A stretch of 64,000 nucleotides of DNA from assembly GCF_018128025.1 (NCBI RefSeq), contig NZ_JAGSCS010000002.1, forward strand, positions 62,001-126,000. Reading direction: 5' to 3'. The stretch comes from Proteiniclasticum sediminis. Lineage in GTDB: Bacteria; Bacillota; Clostridia; Clostridiales; Clostridiaceae. Below the pieces are notes generated by a model that did not search any database, was not told the DNA's origin, and was given only the letters and a program-made list of their open reading frames with translations. Of the stretch, positions 44,337 to 52,192 are shown piece after piece. Numbering within the stretch: the stretch's first letter is position 1; the number at the start of each line of letters is the position of its first letter. The translations under genes and the position numbers were made by a program.

Positions 44337-44365
44337 TTGACAAAATTCGCACCATTCCCTATAAT
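44337..44365 (+). promoter_or_regulatory. Consensus promoter of the T-box transcript
   Basis: Perfect TTGACA (44337-44342), 17-base spacer, perfect TATAAT (44360-44365). The strongest promoter in the window by consensus, which fits control by attenuation downstream rather than at initiation. Confidence 0.92.
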
Positions 44366-44371
44366 GAGAAC

Positions 44372-44655
44372 AATTCAAGAAAAAGCTTTGACGGGAAAGA
44401 AGTACGATTTGAGGAAACTCTACAGAGAGCGGCCGGGTGGTGTGAGGCTGCGGGGGATCAGATCCGAATACATTCCACGATGCTGTCCGCTGAAGGGGAG
44501 GACTCCCTGGTAGACCGGACCGGGATTCTGCACCCGTTACAGTGCTAGGGTATCATGGGTACCCGATAAGATTGGCGTCGTGAGGCGTCAGTGAAAAAAG
44601 GTGGTAACACGGAGACAATCCGTCCTTTGCATGGTGCAAAGGGCGTTTTTTTATG
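44372..44655 (+). promoter_or_regulatory. T-box riboswitch, tyrosine specifier (UAC)
   Basis: About 280-base leader. Stem I region with AGAGAGCGGCC...; specifier loop GAA-UAC-A with UAC (Tyr) at 44469-44471; T-box core AAGGTGGTAACACGG at 44599-44613, where UGGU would pair with an ACCA tRNA end, as expected for a tRNA-Tyr with discriminator A. A terminator follows. Uncharged tRNA-Tyr should favour the antiterminator, so expression rises when tyrosine runs short. The specifier choice rests on its position in the usual GAA-NNN-A context. Confidence 0.88.
44621..44653 (+). terminator. T-box-controlled terminator
   Basis: Stem CGTCCTTTGCA/TGCAAAGGGCG (8 Watson-Crick pairs plus flanking pairs) with a TGG loop and seven T. 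The 5' arm overlaps the antiterminator region. Confidence 0.9.
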
Positions 44656-44674
44656 AAAAAAAGGGGGGATCCGC

Positions 44675-44806
44675 ATGGAAAGTGATTATTCGGACTATCT
44701 GTATTCAAAGCATGACTATGGCAAAATGAAAAGAATCGAAGGAGAGAATACCAATGACGACAATCAAATTCATGAATGGAGAAACTCTACCCCTGGAGAT
44801 GCATAA
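44675..44806 (+). CDS. Tyrosine-rich small ORF (43 codons) overlapping the lyase start
   Basis: ATG behind AAGGGGGGAT. The first 15 codons hold four TAT tyrosine codons (positions 5, 8, 10 and 15: DYSDYLYSKHDYGK). Its last 53 bases overlap the start of the downstream lyase in another frame. It may be a leader peptide that senses Tyr-tRNA through ribosome stalling, a small protein, or merely a translational coupler. It lies after the T-box terminator, so it would be translated only on read-through. Not a known TnaC: it has no Trp in the early part. Confidence 0.45.
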   Translation: MESDYSDYLYSKHDYGKMKRIEGENTNDDNQIHEWRNSTPGDA

Positions 44807-46202
44807 GGTCCGCATCGTGCAAAAGCTGCAGCTGCCCCCCGTGGAGGATAGGCTTCAGCGCATGGCGGAAGCGGGGAACAACACGTTCCTTCTGAACAAC
44901 CGGGATGTGTTCCTGGACATGCTCACGGACAGCGGGGTCAACGCCATGAGCGATCTGCAGTTGGCTGCCATGATGCGGGCCGATGACAGCTACGCCGGCA
45001 GTGAAACCTTCACCCGCATGGCGGGGAAGATTGAAGAGATTTTCGGCAAGGAGTTTTTCCTGCCGGCCCATCAGGGACGAGCCTGTGAGAATATCCTGGC
45101 CAAGACCTTTGTGAAGCCCGGCAGCATCATTCCCATGAACTTCCACTTCACCACGACCAAGGCCCATATTGTCCTTAATGGCGGGGAAGTGGTGGAGCTC
45201 CTTCACCCGGAAGGGCTCCAGGTGGAAAGCACTTTCCCCTTCAAGGGCAATATGGATGTGGAGGCCCTGGAGGCTCTTCTGGTGGAAAAAGGCCGGGAGA
45301 AGATTCCCTTTGTCCGCATGGAGGCCGGAACCAACCTCATCGGCGGCCAGCCCTTCTCCCTGGAGAATCTTCGTCTGGTGAAGGGACTGTGCGTTCGTCA
45401 CGGCGTCCTCCTGGTCCTGGATGCCAGTCTTCTCACGGACAACCTCCACTTCATCAAGGAGCGGGAAGAGGAGTGCAGAGACTGGAGTATTCGGCGCATC
45501 ACCCGGGAGATTTCCGATCTCTCAGACATCATCTACTTCTCCGCCAGAAAACTGGGCAGTGCCAAGGGTGGTGCCATTTGCACCCATCGGGAGGATCTCT
45601 TCCGGAGCATGCGGGAACTGGTGACCCTCTACGAAGGGTTCCTTACCTATGGCGGCATGTCCGTGCGGGAGATGGAAGCCATCACCGTGGGTCTGGATGA
45701 CGCCATGGATGAGGATTTCATCGGTCAGGGACCCCAGTTCATCGAGTTCATGGTGAAGGAGTTCCAAAAGTCCGGTGTCCCCGTGGTGACGCCGGCGGGA
45801 GGGCTGGGCTGCCATCTCAATGCCCGGGCCTTCCTCGACCATGTGCCCCAGGCAGAGTACCCCGCAGGAGCTTTAGCCGCGGCCCTCTACCTGGTGGGCG
45901 GAATCCGGGGGATGGAGCGGGGAACCCTTTCCGAGCAGCGGGATGCCGAAGGACGGGAAGTTTTCTCCTCCATGGAACTTCTCCGGCTGGCCATCCCCCG
46001 ACGGGTGTTCACCCTATCCCAGGTGAAATTCGTCATTGACCGGGTCCAGTGGCTCCATGCCAACCGACACCTCATCGGCGGCCTTCGCTTCGTGGAAGAG
46101 CCCAAGACCCTGCGCTTCTTCTTCGGCCGTCTGGAACCTTTAGGCGACTGGCAGGAAAAGCTGGTGGAAAAGTTCAAGGCGGACTTCGGGGACAGTCTCT
46201 AA
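44754..46202 (+). CDS. Divergent tyrosine phenol-lyase/tryptophanase family PLP lyase
   Basis: 482 residues, beta-eliminating lyase fold. Cofactor residues seen: Tyr80, Arg109 (HQGRACE), Asn194 (NLIGGQP), Asp223, Lys266 (SARK; Schiff base), and Arg416/417 (IPRR) for the substrate carboxylate. Two residues that mark TPL against tryptophanase are present: Thr133 (FTTTKAH; C. freundii Thr124) and Arg389 (GMERG; Arg381). But TPL Arg217 is Leu226 (DASL) and TPL His343 is Leu351 (GGLGCHLNAR), so activity may differ. GAAGGAGAG precedes the ATG. Expression is under a tyrosine T-box. Known TPL splits tyrosine to phenol, pyruvate and ammonia. Confidence 0.8.
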   Translation: MTTIKFMNGETLPLEMHKVRIVQKLQLPPVEDRLQRMAEAGNNTFLLNNRDVFLDMLTDSGVNAMSDLQLAAMMRADDSYAGSETFTRMAGKIEEIFGKEFFLPAHQGRACENILAKTFVKPGSIIPMNFHFTTTKAHIVLNGGEVVELLHPEGLQVESTFPFKGNMDVEALEALLVEKGREKIPFVRMEAGTNLIGGQPFSLENLRLVKGLCVRHGVLLVLDASLLTDNLHFIKEREEECRDWSIRRITREISDLSDIIYFSARKLGSAKGGAICTHREDLFRSMRELVTLYEGFLTYGGMSVREMEAITVGLDDAMDEDFIGQGPQFIEFMVKEFQKSGVPVVTPAGGLGCHLNARAFLDHVPQAEYPAGALAAALYLVGGIRGMERGTLSEQRDAEGREVFSSMELLRLAIPRRVFTLSQVKFVIDRVQWLHANRHLIGGLRFVEEPKTLRFFFGRLEPLGDWQEKLVEKFKADFGDSL

Positions 46203-46210
46203 AGACTGTC
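46191..46210 (+). promoter_or_regulatory. Hairpin across the lyase stop codon
   Basis: Perfect 8-bp arms GACAGTCT/AGACTGTC with the stop codon in the CTAA loop; no T-run. Possibly a 3' stabiliser of the lyase message. Confidence 0.5.
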
Positions 46211-46283
46211 ATCACTTCGTAGCCAAATTGCCCTTCGGATGGTTTAGGATAAAGACAACAATGAGAAAGTAAGGTGACGACCC

Positions 46284-47327
46284 ATGGATCAGAAAAACAA
46301 GAAACGAATAAAATTCAGTATCGCGGGAGTGCTCCTTGGCCTCGTCGCCATCGTACTCATCTCCGTTGGACTGCTTTATCTGAAACTCCACTCCCTGAAT
46401 AAAACCATGGCAGACTTCATCGCCAAACCCCAGATTATTCTGGCGGAACCGGAGGAGCTGGATCCCGTGGTGGAGACACCGGGGGATCTGGATGAAGACT
46501 ATGTCTATGATGTGGAAACCCCGGGCAATGAAGCCATCTACAAGCAGGTGACCATCGATGAGGATGTGTTCAATATCCTCATGGTGGGCAGCGATGTCCG
46601 GGACAATGAAGAAGGCAACGGCCGCTCCGACAGCATGATGCTGGTGTCCTACAACCGGAAGACCCATGACATCAAAATCACCTCCTTCATGCGAGATACC
46701 TGGGTGGCCATTCCCAACAAGGGCTGGAACCGCATCAATGCCGCCTTTGCCTATGGGGGAATCGGTCTCTCCGTGAACACCGTCAACGAGAACTTCGGAC
46801 TGGACATCCAAAACTATGCCATTGTGGAGTTCGAAGGGCTGAAAAACATCGTGGACAGCCTGGGCGGGGTGGAAGTGAATCTCACCTTGCAGGAGATCAA
46901 GATGATCAATGCGGCCAATCCCAAGAATCCGCTGAAACTGGTGGAAGGCAAGCAGCTCCTTAACGGAGACCAGGCGCTCACCCACAGCCGAAACCGGAAG
47001 ACCGGTGATGGGGATTTCGGCCGAACCCGTCGTCAGCGGGATGTGATGCTGGCGATCCTGGTGAAGATGAAGGCCTCCCTGAATCCGGTGAAGCTGGCGT
47101 CCTTTGTCACGGAAACCCTGAAGTTTGTGGATACGAATATCTCCCCCAATACAGTGTTTACCCTGGGGATGGAAATCCTCGGCGCAGGCGGGTATACCGT
47201 TCAGCAGGCCCGGGTGCCCTTCGACAACACCTGGAAGTATGCCAATAAAGATGGCCGCAGTGTGGTGACCATCGATCTGGAAAAGAATAAGACTCTTCTC
47301 CATGAGTTCCTCTACGGGGAAGAGTAG
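46284..47327 (+). CDS. LytR-CpsA-Psr (LCP) family ligase
   Basis: 347 residues. One N-terminal membrane helix (about 10-33), an acidic stalk, then the LCP domain (about 100-260) with GSDVRDNEEGNGRSDSMMLVSYN, SFMRDTWV and FGRTRRQRDVM; Arg/Asp residues bind the polyprenyl-pyrophosphate group. LCP proteins transfer wall teichoic acid or capsule polymers from lipid carrier to peptidoglycan outside the membrane. It is next to CpsD/CpsB-like genes. AAGGTGACGACCC ribosome site. Confidence 0.92.
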   Translation: MDQKNKKRIKFSIAGVLLGLVAIVLISVGLLYLKLHSLNKTMADFIAKPQIILAEPEELDPVVETPGDLDEDYVYDVETPGNEAIYKQVTIDEDVFNILMVGSDVRDNEEGNGRSDSMMLVSYNRKTHDIKITSFMRDTWVAIPNKGWNRINAAFAYGGIGLSVNTVNENFGLDIQNYAIVEFEGLKNIVDSLGGVEVNLTLQEIKMINAANPKNPLKLVEGKQLLNGDQALTHSRNRKTGDGDFGRTRRQRDVMLAILVKMKASLNPVKLASFVTETLKFVDTNISPNTVFTLGMEILGAGGYTVQQARVPFDNTWKYANKDGRSVVTIDLEKNKTLLHEFLYGEE

Positions 47328-47331
47328 AATG

Positions 47332-47376
47332 AAAAGAGCGGGTGATCCAAAAAAAAACGGATGATCCGCTCTTTTT
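47332..47376 (+). terminator. Terminator after the LCP gene
   Basis: 10-bp stem AAAAGAGCGG/CCGCTCTTTT extended inward by GATCC/GGAT; T-run in the right arm. Confidence 0.85.
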
Positions 47377-47672
47377 CACGGGGGGAATAAAAATGACGGT
47401 CTGGGCGATAATGATGAAGACGAAAGGATGGTTAACCTAATTTCGCTCCAAAGAAAGCTCGACAAAACGTTAGATTTATTGGGTGAAGGGAGTCCTAAGC
47501 CTTTGAACTGAGCCTGGGCGAGGGAATTCATGGTTATACGGATTTATCTATATATCCAAAAAGCATGATTGAATATGTGAAATTACAACACAATTGCAAA
47601 ATTTATGGTATAATGTTTTATTGAGTAGAAGAAAATCAATGCAAGGCAATTGTTCAATAATTGGAGGAACCG
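47377..47672. other. Leader/intergenic region before cpsD-like gene
   Basis: No ORF. An extended -10 (TGGTATAAT at 47606-47614) lies 59 bases before the start codon. The upstream part (47390-47545) is GC-richer than the AT-rich rest, with several GGG/CCC blocks that could fold, but I recognise no known riboswitch class. Confidence 0.4.
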
Positions 47673-48362
47673 ATGAAAAATAACCTGATCACCATAACGG
47701 ATAAGAAGTCAGTGACGGCCGAAGCCTATCGTACCTTGAGAACCAATATCCAGTTCTCATCCCTGGATAAGGAACTGAAGGTCATCACGGTGACCTCCTC
47801 CCGACCGGAAGAGGGGAAGTCCACAGTCTCGTCAAACCTGGCCATCACCTTTGCCGACAATGGCAACAGCGTGCTCCTCATTGACTGCGACTTAAGACGT
47901 CCCACCATCCATAAGGTTTTCCGCCTTCCCAACTCCATGGGCATGGTGAATGCGGTCATGAATCCTGACCTTTTACCGGAGATCCTTCATAAAGATGTGG
48001 TTCCCGGTCTCGATATCATCACCAGCGGTGCCATTCCCCCCAACCCTTCGGAGCTTCTGGGGAGCAAGAAGAATCTGAAGCTCATGGAAGAGCTGAAGAC
48101 CCGCTATGATGTGATCATCCTGGATGCGCCGCCGCTTCTGGCCGTCACCGACGCCCAGGTGCTGACCACCCTCTCCGATGGCACGATCATTGTCTCCTAT
48201 CATGGGGTTACCAAGAAGGAAGAGATCACCCGCGCCAAGGAGCTTCTGGAAAAGGTCAATGGAAACATCATTGGCGTAGTGCTCAACGGCATCCCTGAGG
48301 ATGACAGCAGCTACTACTATTATTCCTATGATGAAAAGAAGCGAACCCGCAAGGTCAAGTAA
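47673..48362 (+). CDS. CpsD/CapB-type bacterial tyrosine kinase
   Basis: 229 residues. BY-kinase Walker A SSRPEEGKSTVSSNLA, Walker A' LLIDCDLRRPTIHK and Walker B VIILDAPP; tyrosine cluster YYYYSY near the C-terminus is the autophosphorylation tail. It controls exopolysaccharide chain length together with a CpsC-type membrane activator, which is not encoded here. The ATG at 47673 with TTGGAGGAACC is preferred. The CpsB-like phosphatase follows. Confidence 0.93.
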   Translation: MKNNLITITDKKSVTAEAYRTLRTNIQFSSLDKELKVITVTSSRPEEGKSTVSSNLAITFADNGNSVLLIDCDLRRPTIHKVFRLPNSMGMVNAVMNPDLLPEILHKDVVPGLDIITSGAIPPNPSELLGSKKNLKLMEELKTRYDVIILDAPPLLAVTDAQVLTTLSDGTIIVSYHGVTKKEEITRAKELLEKVNGNIIGVVLNGIPEDDSSYYYYSYDEKKRTRKVK

Positions 48363-48434
48363 GAAATCGAAGAAGCTGAAGACTCGTCTTTAGCTTCTTT
48401 TCTTCAAGATTAATAACGGAAGGAGAGAAAACCC

Positions 48435-49214
48435 ATGGTGGATTTTCATTCCCATATTCTTTATGCCGTGGATGACGGCAGCGAAAGCTTTGAGATGTCC
48501 GTCAGCATGGTGGAACTGTCCCTCCGGGAGGGCGTAACCGTCATGGCGCTGACACCTCACCATGTACCCGGCCAGTTTGAAGTGGATCCCAAGGAGTATG
48601 AGGAGAAGTTCGAACGGCTGAAGCAGCACTTTGAGGGACGGATGGAGCTGGTCCCAGCCATGGAGATCATGGTGGAACCCCACCTCCTCGAAAAGCTCCA
48701 GAGCGGGAGGCTCTTCGGCTATAACCGTTCCAAAACCCTCCTGGTGGAGTTCGATCTCCTGGATTACCCGCTCTATTCGGAAAAACTGTTCTATGATCTG
48801 CGAAAACTCGGGTATCAGGTGATTCTGGCCCATCCGGAACGGAACCGCATGCTGCGCAATGATCCGGAGAAAGTGTACCACCTCATTGATCTGGGGGTGC
48901 TCTGCCAGCTCAATGCGGGCAGCCTTCAGGGGCATTTTGGGGAAAAGACGAGAGTTTTTGCGGAAAAGCTCATCGAGAAGAATCTGATCCATGCTGTGGG
49001 TTCCGACGGCCACAATGACACCAGCCGCAATACCCGTATCCGCTACGCCTATGACCGGATTCATAAACTTAATCCACAGCTCCACACCTTTCTTCTGGAG
49101 TCAGGTCCTTCCCTGATTCATGGGGAAGTCCCGGAGATCTTGGACTATCTTCCCTGGGAAGAGCACAGTCCCGTTAAAAAGAATAAGTCCTGGCTGTCCA
49201 AGCTTTGGAAATAA
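48435..49214 (+). CDS. CpsB/CapC-type PHP-domain tyrosine phosphatase
   Basis: 259 residues. PHP-family metal motifs: DFHSHILYAVDDGS at the N-terminus, TPHHVPG, ILAHPERN and GSDGHND. It dephosphorylates the CpsD-type kinase and so resets capsule or exopolysaccharide synthesis (YwqE/CpsB class). AAGGAGAG ribosome site; 72 bases after the kinase gene. Confidence 0.93.
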   Translation: MVDFHSHILYAVDDGSESFEMSVSMVELSLREGVTVMALTPHHVPGQFEVDPKEYEEKFERLKQHFEGRMELVPAMEIMVEPHLLEKLQSGRLFGYNRSKTLLVEFDLLDYPLYSEKLFYDLRKLGYQVILAHPERNRMLRNDPEKVYHLIDLGVLCQLNAGSLQGHFGEKTRVFAEKLIEKNLIHAVGSDGHNDTSRNTRIRYAYDRIHKLNPQLHTFLLESGPSLIHGEVPEILDYLPWEEHSPVKKNKSWLSKLWK

Positions 49215-49221
49215 AATGAAC

Positions 49222-49253
49222 ACCTTCTTTCTTTCGAGAAAGGAGGTATTTTT
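49222..49253 (+). terminator. Terminator after cpsB-like gene
   Basis: 11-bp stem ACCTTCTTTCT/AGAAAGGAGGT with one wobble and a TTCG loop, then ATTTTT. Confidence 0.9.
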
Positions 49254-49612
49254 AGTTGATATCACTTTTTAATTTAAATGATACTTTATTAGTTTTGGTG
49301 TTATAAAATGGAATCCTGTATGTCGAAATCTAGGGCGGTTTGACAAATGAGATCGGTTTTTCTGGGGCGTAAATCATGAGATTCATATTTTTCCGAAAAG
49401 CCGTCGAAAAATATGGCGATTTTTGAAAAATGTGGTATGATATAACATATGTGTGGATAGTACAGTAACGGTGTAAGTCAAGAATTATCAATCAAGGTCA
49501 ATCAGGATATATTTTGTGATTTATATTATTTATTAATAATCATTCTTTGATCACCATGATGTTATACGTGCTAAAGAAAGAAAGAATATACAAAACATCA
49601 GGGGGAATTCCT
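49254..49612. other. AT-rich intergenic region, no gene seen
   Basis: Strongly AT-rich compared with its surroundings. An extended -10 (TGGTATGAT at 49433-49441) is the only signal I can name. The region could be an old insertion. Confidence 0.45.
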
Positions 49613-49768
49613 ATGCCATGGTATTCATTCAGTGAGATTTGGACACCGCTTTCCATGTTTGGGGTCAAACTGTATCGGGAAAAAAATGAACGGAAACTTT
49701 GGGTGAAGGTGGGCAACAAGAAGCGCAGAAGGCTTTTTGGGCACAAAGATCACCGGATGGAAGAGTAA
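49613..49768 (+). CDS. Small basic protein (51 residues), unknown
   Basis: MPWYSFSEIWTPLSMFGVK followed by a Lys/Arg-rich tail (KNERKLWVKVGNKKRRRLFGHK). CAGGGGGAATTCCT precedes the ATG and a terminator follows, so expression is plausible. No family recognised. Confidence 0.45.
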   Translation: MPWYSFSEIWTPLSMFGVKLYREKNERKLWVKVGNKKRRRLFGHKDHRMEE

Positions 49769-49780
49769 AGAGAAAAGAAA

Positions 49781-49804
49781 AGAGCCTCGGTAAAGCGAGG
49801 CTCT
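49781..49804 (-). terminator. Terminator of the SDR gene (minus strand)
   Basis: 9-bp stem AGAGCCTCG/CGAGGCTCT; on the minus strand it is followed by TTTCTTTTC. Confidence 0.75.
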
Positions 49805-49805
49805 G

Positions 49806-49836
49806 AAGGCGTGATCCGAAGGGGTCATGCCTTTTT
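49806..49836 (+). terminator. Terminator of the small basic gene (plus strand)
   Basis: Stem AAGGCGTGATCC/GGGTCATGCCTT with wobble pairs and a GAAG-type loop, followed by TTTTT. Confidence 0.7.
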
Positions 49837-49855
49837 AGTTCCGTAAATAACTGAA

Positions 49856-50641
49856 TTAGAGGACTTTGGCCATGCCGCCATCCAATAGCAGGGTGCTTCC
49901 CGTGATGTAGGTATTGGCTTCCGAGACGAGGAACGCCACGGCTTTACCAAACTCCTCCGGGGTGCCGTACCTCCCTAAGGGAATTTTTCCCAGGGCATCC
50001 TTCTCCACAGTCTCCAATGGGAGTTCCAGTCGGCGGGCTTTGTCGGCGTTGAGGGACTTGATCCGGTCCGTGGCAATTTGACCCGGGGCCACCACATTGA
50101 CGAGGATCTGGTAGGGGGCCAGTTCCTCCGCCAGGGTTTTCGAGAGTCCCACCACCCCGCTGCGGAAGGTGTTGGAGAGGATGAGTCCGGGCAGCGGTGT
50201 TTTCACGGAAATGGAGGCCAGGTTCACAATGCGCCCGCCTTTGGCTTTGAGGTAGGGAAGGGTTTCCCGGATGATCCGGATGTAGCTTAAAAGGTTAAGC
50301 TGAAAAGATTCCATCCAGTCCTCATCGGTGAGGTCATCGAAGGTTCCCGTAGGGGGACCGCCGGAATTGTTGATGAGAATGTCGATTTTTCCGTAGACCT
50401 TATGGGTGTACTTCACCAGCTCCCGAATGGCCTGGGGCTTCGTAATGTCGCAGACCCAGTGGGACACGCGTCCCCGGTGAAGCTCTGCCAGTTCCCTGGC
50501 TGCGGCTTCAAGTTTTTCTTCATTTCGGCTGGTGAGCATCACGTGGCAGCCTTCCTTCACCAGTTCCCGGGCACAGGCTTTTCCCAGCCCCTGGCTGGAG
50601 GCAATGACGAGGGCAACTTTTCCCTCCAATCCCAAATCCAT
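49856..50641 (-). CDS. SDR family protein lacking the YxxxK pair
   Basis: 261 residues, classical SDR length. Cofactor motif ASSQGLGKA (residues 14-22) and NNSGG (91-95) are intact. The catalytic serine region is NLASIS, but where YxxxK is expected the protein has SNTFR (Ser156, Arg160). Related SDRs with the same substitution exist, so this is a subfamily and not a sequencing fault; reaction unknown. AAAAGGAGG precedes the ATG at 50641. Confidence 0.85.
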   Translation of the reverse strand: MDLGLEGKVALVIASSQGLGKACARELVKEGCHVMLTSRNEEKLEAAARELAELHRGRVSHWVCDITKPQAIRELVKYTHKVYGKIDILINNSGGPPTGTFDDLTDEDWMESFQLNLLSYIRIIRETLPYLKAKGGRIVNLASISVKTPLPGLILSNTFRSGVVGLSKTLAEELAPYQILVNVVAPGQIATDRIKSLNADKARRLELPLETVEKDALGKIPLGRYGTPEEFGKAVAFLVSEANTYITGSTLLLDGGMAKVL

Positions 50642-50743
50642 AATCGTCCTCCTTTTCATATGCGGTGCTGAGGCCTTACCCCAGAACCCTTTGGCGAGAA
50701 GAAAAGGGAAGAACGGGACCGTCCTTCCCTGACTGCAGTTCCT

Positions 50744-51154
50744 TCAACGAATATTAAACTTTCGGCTTTCGCCTTCCTCCAGACGTTTTCTCGGCAGATC
50801 CACAGTGAGCACGCCATCGTGGAAGGAAACATTCACCTGTTCCTCATCGACATTCTCCACATAGAAGCTTCGCTGGACCTGTCCGCTGGAGCGTTCCCGA
50901 AGGATATAGTTTTCCCGGACCTCCTCCTTGGAATCTTCCCGCACCGCAGTGATGACGAGATATTTCTCTTTGTACTCCACGGTAATGTCCTCTTTTCGGT
51001 AACCCGCCAGATCGGCATGGATGAGATACCCTTTCTCCGTTTCTTTCACGTCCACCTTGAACATCTTTCGGGGAACAATCCCGGGATAATCCCAGGCAAG
51101 ACTGGGCATGAGCTCTTCGAAGGGAAGCAGTCCTTTCAGCATACGGTTTCGCAT
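50744..51154 (-). CDS. Hsp20/alpha-crystallin small heat-shock protein
   Basis: 136 residues. The alpha-crystallin domain covers about 32-125 (FKVDVKETEKGYLIHADLAGYRKEDI..., SFHDGVLTVDLP); the C-terminus lacks a clear IxI motif beyond FNIR. It is an ATP-independent chaperone that holds unfolded proteins. The ribosome site TAGGAGGTG precedes the ATG. No CIRCE element is seen upstream. Confidence 0.93.
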   Translation of the reverse strand: MRNRMLKGLLPFEELMPSLAWDYPGIVPRKMFKVDVKETEKGYLIHADLAGYRKEDITVEYKEKYLVITAVREDSKEEVRENYILRERSSGQVQRSFYVENVDEEQVNVSFHDGVLTVDLPRKRLEEGESRKFNIR

Positions 51155-51441
51155 AAGACACCTCCTAATCGGATTTCGAGAGAACCTCTCTTGCCTTCAT
51201 TTTATCCCATCTCCGGGAGAAGGCAATCAAAAGAGGAAGGGATAAATGGAGATAACGTACAAAAACGAACGATTGGTAACCATAACCGTTTGAAAGCGAA
51301 GATAACGATAGAATATGCCGGTTTTCAGTGAAATATGGAGAAATGAGTTCCGGTCATAGAAAGTTAACAGGAAGGTGGGGTACAGGCGGGAAAAAGAGGC
51401 TATACTGAAGTTAGAACTCAAAGTGAAGGAGGGAATCAAAC

Positions 51442-52158
51442 ATGCTGGAAATTATCGCGCAGTCCCTGGAGGATGCCCTTACCATTGAACGAATGGGCGG
51501 GAACCGGATTGAGCTGATCCAGTCCCTGGGAGAGGGCGGACTCACGCCCAGTGTAGGCCTCGTCAAAGCAGTACTCAGTGCGGTGAGCATCCCGGTGAAT
51601 GTCATGATTCGACCCCACAGCCGTCATTTTCGCTATTCTCCAGAGGATCTGGAGATCATGCGTGAAGATGTGCTGACCATGGAGAAGCTAGGGGTGAAAC
51701 ACGTGGTCCTGGGGATCCTCGATGAGGACGGGCTTCCGGATATGGGAGCCATGGAAAGGCTTCTGAAAGACACGCAGCTCACCGTGACCTTCCATCGGGC
51801 CATCGATGAAAGTGCAGACCTTAGGGCATCGCTTGAGCGTCTGAAAAGTTTATCCGCCATTACCCATGTGCTGACCTCCGGTGGTGAGGGGAAAGCGGAG
51901 GATCACCTGGACGTCCTGAAGAACCTCATCAGGAATTCCGGAGATCTCCGGATCATTGTGGCCAGCGGCATCCATGCGGGAAATCTCAGTGCCATCCGCA
52001 ATGAGCTGGAATATGCCTTAAGCGGGGATGATCCCAATGGGGGACACTTTGATCTCCATGTGGGCACCGGGGTGAGAAGCAGCAATGTGAACCATCCGGT
52101 CCATGCCGAAGAGGTGGAGCACCTGGTGGCGGTCTACCGGAAAGAATGCTGTACATGA
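51442..52158 (+). CDS. cutC: CutC family protein
   Basis: 238 residues, TIM-barrel CutC family: GGNRIELIQSLGEGGLTPS, VMIRPHSRHFRYS, TFHRAIDES, VLTSGGEGKAEDHLD, VHVGTGVRSS-like end. Once linked to copper tolerance in E. coli; the true role is unsettled. AGTGAAGGAGGG precedes the ATG. Confidence 0.93.
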   Translation: MLEIIAQSLEDALTIERMGGNRIELIQSLGEGGLTPSVGLVKAVLSAVSIPVNVMIRPHSRHFRYSPEDLEIMREDVLTMEKLGVKHVVLGILDEDGLPDMGAMERLLKDTQLTVTFHRAIDESADLRASLERLKSLSAITHVLTSGGEGKAEDHLDVLKNLIRNSGDLRIIVASGIHAGNLSAIRNELEYALSGDDPNGGHFDLHVGTGVRSSNVNHPVHAEEVEHLVAVYRKECCT

Positions 52159-52192
52159 GAAAATCGACAAAATAGGAAAGGCAGGAAAAGAA

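Noticed and set aside
44675-44806. TnaC-type tryptophan leader peptide
   Set aside because: No Trp before codon 35 and no WxxxxxxxxxxP arrangement; the early codons are Tyr-rich instead.
44754-46202. Plain tryptophanase (tnaA)
   Set aside because: The position of TnaA Asp137 is Thr and the Arg that marks tyrosine phenol-lyase is present, and the T-box specifier is Tyr; however, missing residues also prevent a plain TPL call.
47390-47545. Possible c-di-AMP (ydaO) or other riboswitch before the cpsD-like gene
   Set aside because: Some G-rich blocks look similar, but the conserved core order is not there and the likely promoter lies downstream of it.
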